Origin: Bacteroidota bacterium
GTDB lineage: Bacteria > Bacteroidota > Bacteroidia > Cytophagales > Cytophagaceae
NCBI GenBank assembly: GCA_023428135.1
Contig: JAEYZG010000002.1
Location: forward strand, 1 to 16,015
DNA: 16,015 nucleotides
Direction: 5' to 3'
In this document: piece after piece, positions 14,489-16,015 of the stretch
How positions within the stretch are numbered: position 1 is the stretch's first letter
Layout: the number at the start of each line of letters is the position of its first letter
Notes under the pieces: model-generated
Databases searched by the model: none
Seen by the model: only the letters and a program-made list of their open reading frames with translations
What the model was told of the DNA's origin: nothing
Made by a program: the position numbers and the translations under genes

Positions 14489-15400
14489 ATGGAACAAAAA
14501 AGCAACAAGACTGTAAAAATTCTCCTTGCTCTTTCACTGGTAGTGAATATTGCCTTAATCATTTTTGTAATTACATTGAATAACCAAAATGATGAAAAAG
14601 CTCAAAAAATTGATGAGCTGACAGGTGTAGTAAGTACTAAAGACAGCGAAATCGTAGCTAAAACACAGGAACTGGAAACAATGGGCCAGGATCTTGAAAG
14701 AATCAGACAGGAAAGAGAAAATCTTGGTTTACAGAACGACTCTCTTGATAAGCAAATCGCTAACCTGAACTCATTTATCACTCAGTTAAAAAAATCAAAC
14801 AAACTTGATTCTAAAAAACGTAAAGAACTTGAAGAGTTAGTTGCTAAACTTAGAGAAGAAATTACTGCTAAAGATTATGAAATCGCTCAGCTAAAAACTG
14901 CTAATGATTCATTAAATACAAGTGTAAGCAATCTAACCCATGAAAAAAGAAGACTGGGAGATTCACTTGATCTTACTTCTAAAGAACTTGCTTATGCATC
15001 TATCCTGAAAGCTGAAGGCGTTAAAGTAACAGCGCTTAAAGAAAACGGAAAAGAAATGGATCAGGAAGAATACAAGCAAAGCAAAATTGATAGAATAAAA
15101 ATCACTTTTGTTCTTGCTGATAACAAAGCTGCTAAGAAAAACCTGAAAAAATTCTATGTAACACTTGTTCCTCCTTCAGGAACTCCATTCTCTGATCCTA
15201 TTAATGGTGGTGGTGTTATCAATCTTTCCGACGGAACTGAAGCTCAGTATACACTTAGCCAGGATCTAAGCTTTGACAACTCTAATCAGAAACTTTCTTT
15301 TCTTCTTTCTAAAGGATTTAACTATCTTCCTGGACAATACAAAGTACATGTATACTCTGAAGGACATAAAATCGGAGAAGGTGGATTTAATGTAAAATAA
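14489..15400 (+). CDS. membrane-anchored coiled-coil protein with a C-terminal beta domain
   Basis: The 303-aa protein has three parts. A short charged N-terminus precedes one membrane helix (about 9-30, KILLALSLVVNIALIIFVIT). A long coiled coil runs from about 36 to 165, with heptads such as ELEELVAKLREEITAKDYEI and two short breaks. A globular C-terminal domain (about 168-303) of alternating strands contains ITFVLADNKAAKKNLKKFYV, TLVPPSGTPF and YLPGQYKVHVYSEGHKIGEG, suggesting an immunoglobulin-like sandwich on the extracytoplasmic side. Automated annotation often calls such proteins SMC-like because of the coiled coil, but there is no ATPase motif. I do not know its role; an envelope scaffold is plausible. 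It has its own terminator. Confidence 0.85.
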   Translation: MEQKSNKTVKILLALSLVVNIALIIFVITLNNQNDEKAQKIDELTGVVSTKDSEIVAKTQELETMGQDLERIRQERENLGLQNDSLDKQIANLNSFITQLKKSNKLDSKKRKELEELVAKLREEITAKDYEIAQLKTANDSLNTSVSNLTHEKRRLGDSLDLTSKELAYASILKAEGVKVTALKENGKEMDQEEYKQSKIDRIKITFVLADNKAAKKNLKKFYVTLVPPSGTPFSDPINGGGVINLSDGTEAQYTLSQDLSFDNSNQKLSFLLSKGFNYLPGQYKVHVYSEGHKIGEGGFNVK

Positions 15401-15422
15401 GCTTTTCAATAAGTTGAAAAAT

Positions 15423-15457
15423 AAAAAACCTCAGATGATATGTCTGAGGTTTTTTTT
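15423..15457. terminator. bidirectional rho-independent terminator
   Basis: A perfect 13-bp stem (15423-15435 with 15443-15455) and a 7-nt loop are followed by T residues to 15457; the reverse strand also ends in a T tract. A small TTTTCAA/TTGAAAA hairpin (15403-15420) precedes it, right after the coiled-coil gene's stop. Confidence 0.92.
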
Positions 15458-15464
15458 ATCTATC

Positions 15465-15863
15465 CTATGATCCCATTAATTCCAATTTCAAATACCTAAC
15501 AGGAACATGTTCTGTAAGCCATACTTTATTCTCTGACAAATAAAAGACCAAGCCGTCTGTGAACATCTCTTCTGATGCTACTTCAAAAATCACAGGTTTT
15601 CCATGCCTCTTGCCAACAGATATAGCTGTTTCTACTTCAATACTTAAATGCACGTGCTGACGACTTTGTTTTTCAAGTCCGGTTTTTAGTATTGATTCAG
15701 AAAAACGTTCTGCTGTGCCATGATATAATATCAAAGGTGGCTTCAGAGGCTCATAACCTAATTCAATATTAACAGAATGCCCCTGACTGGCTCTTATCAG
15801 AGTTTTACCTTCGTTGTATGCAAATCTTTTTTTTTCTGAAAGTCTCCCGATTAGTATTTTTTT
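15465..15863 (-). pseudogene. kptA: 5'-truncated RNA 2'-phosphotransferase (KptA/Tpt1 family)
   Basis: The frame from 15863 to the stop at 15465 encodes the C-terminal two thirds of KptA/Tpt1: EKKRFAYNEGKTLIRASQGH, SVNIELGYEPLKPPLILYHG, SRQHVHLS, GKRHGKPVIFEV and KVWLTEHVPVRYL. The enzyme transfers a 2'-phosphate from RNA to NAD. IRASQGHS and LYHGT are core motifs. The N-terminal domain with the catalytic LRH motif is missing: a TGA stands at 15864-15866, and the next 150 bases to the edge do not encode it in any frame. No ATG occurs in the open part; the first usable codon (TTG, 15734) would delete the RxxQGHS motif. A nonfunctional remnant is most likely. It converges on the coiled-coil gene. 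Confidence 0.75.
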
Positions 15864-15920
15864 TCAAAATGTATAAAAGTCTAATAAAGAAATAATCCAT
15901 CGATAAAAAAAGAATTTTTT

Positions 15921-16015
15921 CTACGTGCTCATGGCAACAACCGTTGGTTCCTGATGGATTAAATCAGTTTTATTTCCGGCCTCAAAGGGACCAATAAAAA
16001 GTCGATCTTAGTTTC
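15921..16015 (-). pseudogene. possible 3' end of a gene entering from the right edge, frame broken
   Basis: On the minus strand the edge reads ETKIDF and then, in a neighbouring frame, FIGPFEAGNKTDLIHQEP to VVAMST and a stop at 15921-15923. A missing T in the TTTTT run (about 15997-16001, minus strand) would join the two parts. The second part looks like protein, but it is only about 28 residues and unrecognised. It would lie upstream of the kptA remnant. Very short, so weakly supported. Confidence 0.25.

Noticed and set aside
15894..15960. AATCCATC/GATGGATT inverted repeat near the right edge as insertion-sequence ends
   Set aside because: Only 8 bp with about 50 bp between the arms, no transposase and no target duplication.
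1..16015. CRISPR arrays, tRNA, rRNA, prophage or transposon genes
   Set aside because: No regularly spaced direct repeats, no cloverleaf-like sequence and no matching coding features were seen on either strand.

Overview
The window looks like a chromosomal stretch from an AT-rich Bacteroidota bacterium, most likely of the Cytophagales type. The grounds are low GC, mostly absent Shine-Dalgarno sequences, two exact matches to the Bacteroidota -7 promoter element TAnnTTTG, and families common in that group (DUF4468, the RhlE-type helicase with a Gly/Asn/Ser tail, the MSQVKIYG tautomerase). This placement is inference; there is no rRNA or other phylogenetic marker here. I see no tRNA, rRNA, CRISPR array, transposase or prophage gene.

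Left part (1-4,900) holds single genes of mixed orientation, separated by rho-independent terminators. In order: the 3' end of a leucine-rich-repeat protein (+), an exported L,D-transpeptidase-type protein (-), a 77-aa acidic/basic protein (+), a cyclophilin peptidyl-prolyl isomerase (-), an exported DUF4468 protein (+), a 118-aa helical protein (-), an RluA-type pseudouridine synthase (+), a DUF3224 protein (-) and an exported 152-aa protein (+). A 451-bp spacer follows, containing a decayed minus-strand reading frame.

Middle part (5,339-8,393) is a compact minus-strand operon. Read in the direction of transcription it holds a C-terminal zinc-ribbon protein (DUF2310-like), a DoxX-like membrane protein, a DUF2071 protein broken by one frameshift, a membrane-anchored methyltransferase-like protein, and a four-helix membrane protein. 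The last four genes overlap by 14-17 nt, which suggests translational coupling. The genes with recognisable membrane segments suggest an envelope-associated module of unknown function.

The most interesting locus is the plus-strand pair at 8,801-10,984. The first gene encodes an AmgK-like sugar kinase (aminoglycoside-phosphotransferase fold) fused to a complete RapZ C-terminal domain. The second is a MurU-like nucleotidyltransferase. AmgK and MurU together convert MurNAc (and GlcNAc) to UDP-sugar in peptidoglycan recycling. In Enterobacteria the RapZ C-terminal domain senses glucosamine-6-phosphate and controls GlmS. The fusion suggests an amino-sugar kinase that carries its own metabolite sensor.

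Right part (11,109-16,015) holds an SDR oxidoreductase (-), a tautomerase (+), a DEAD-box RNA helicase (-), a 665-bp divergent spacer, a membrane-anchored coiled-coil protein (+) and a 5'-truncated KptA/Tpt1 RNA 2'-phosphotransferase (-). Two or three reading frames in the window look broken (DUF2071, KptA and perhaps a fragment at the right edge), two of them at short homopolymer runs, so sequencing error must be considered along with real gene decay.
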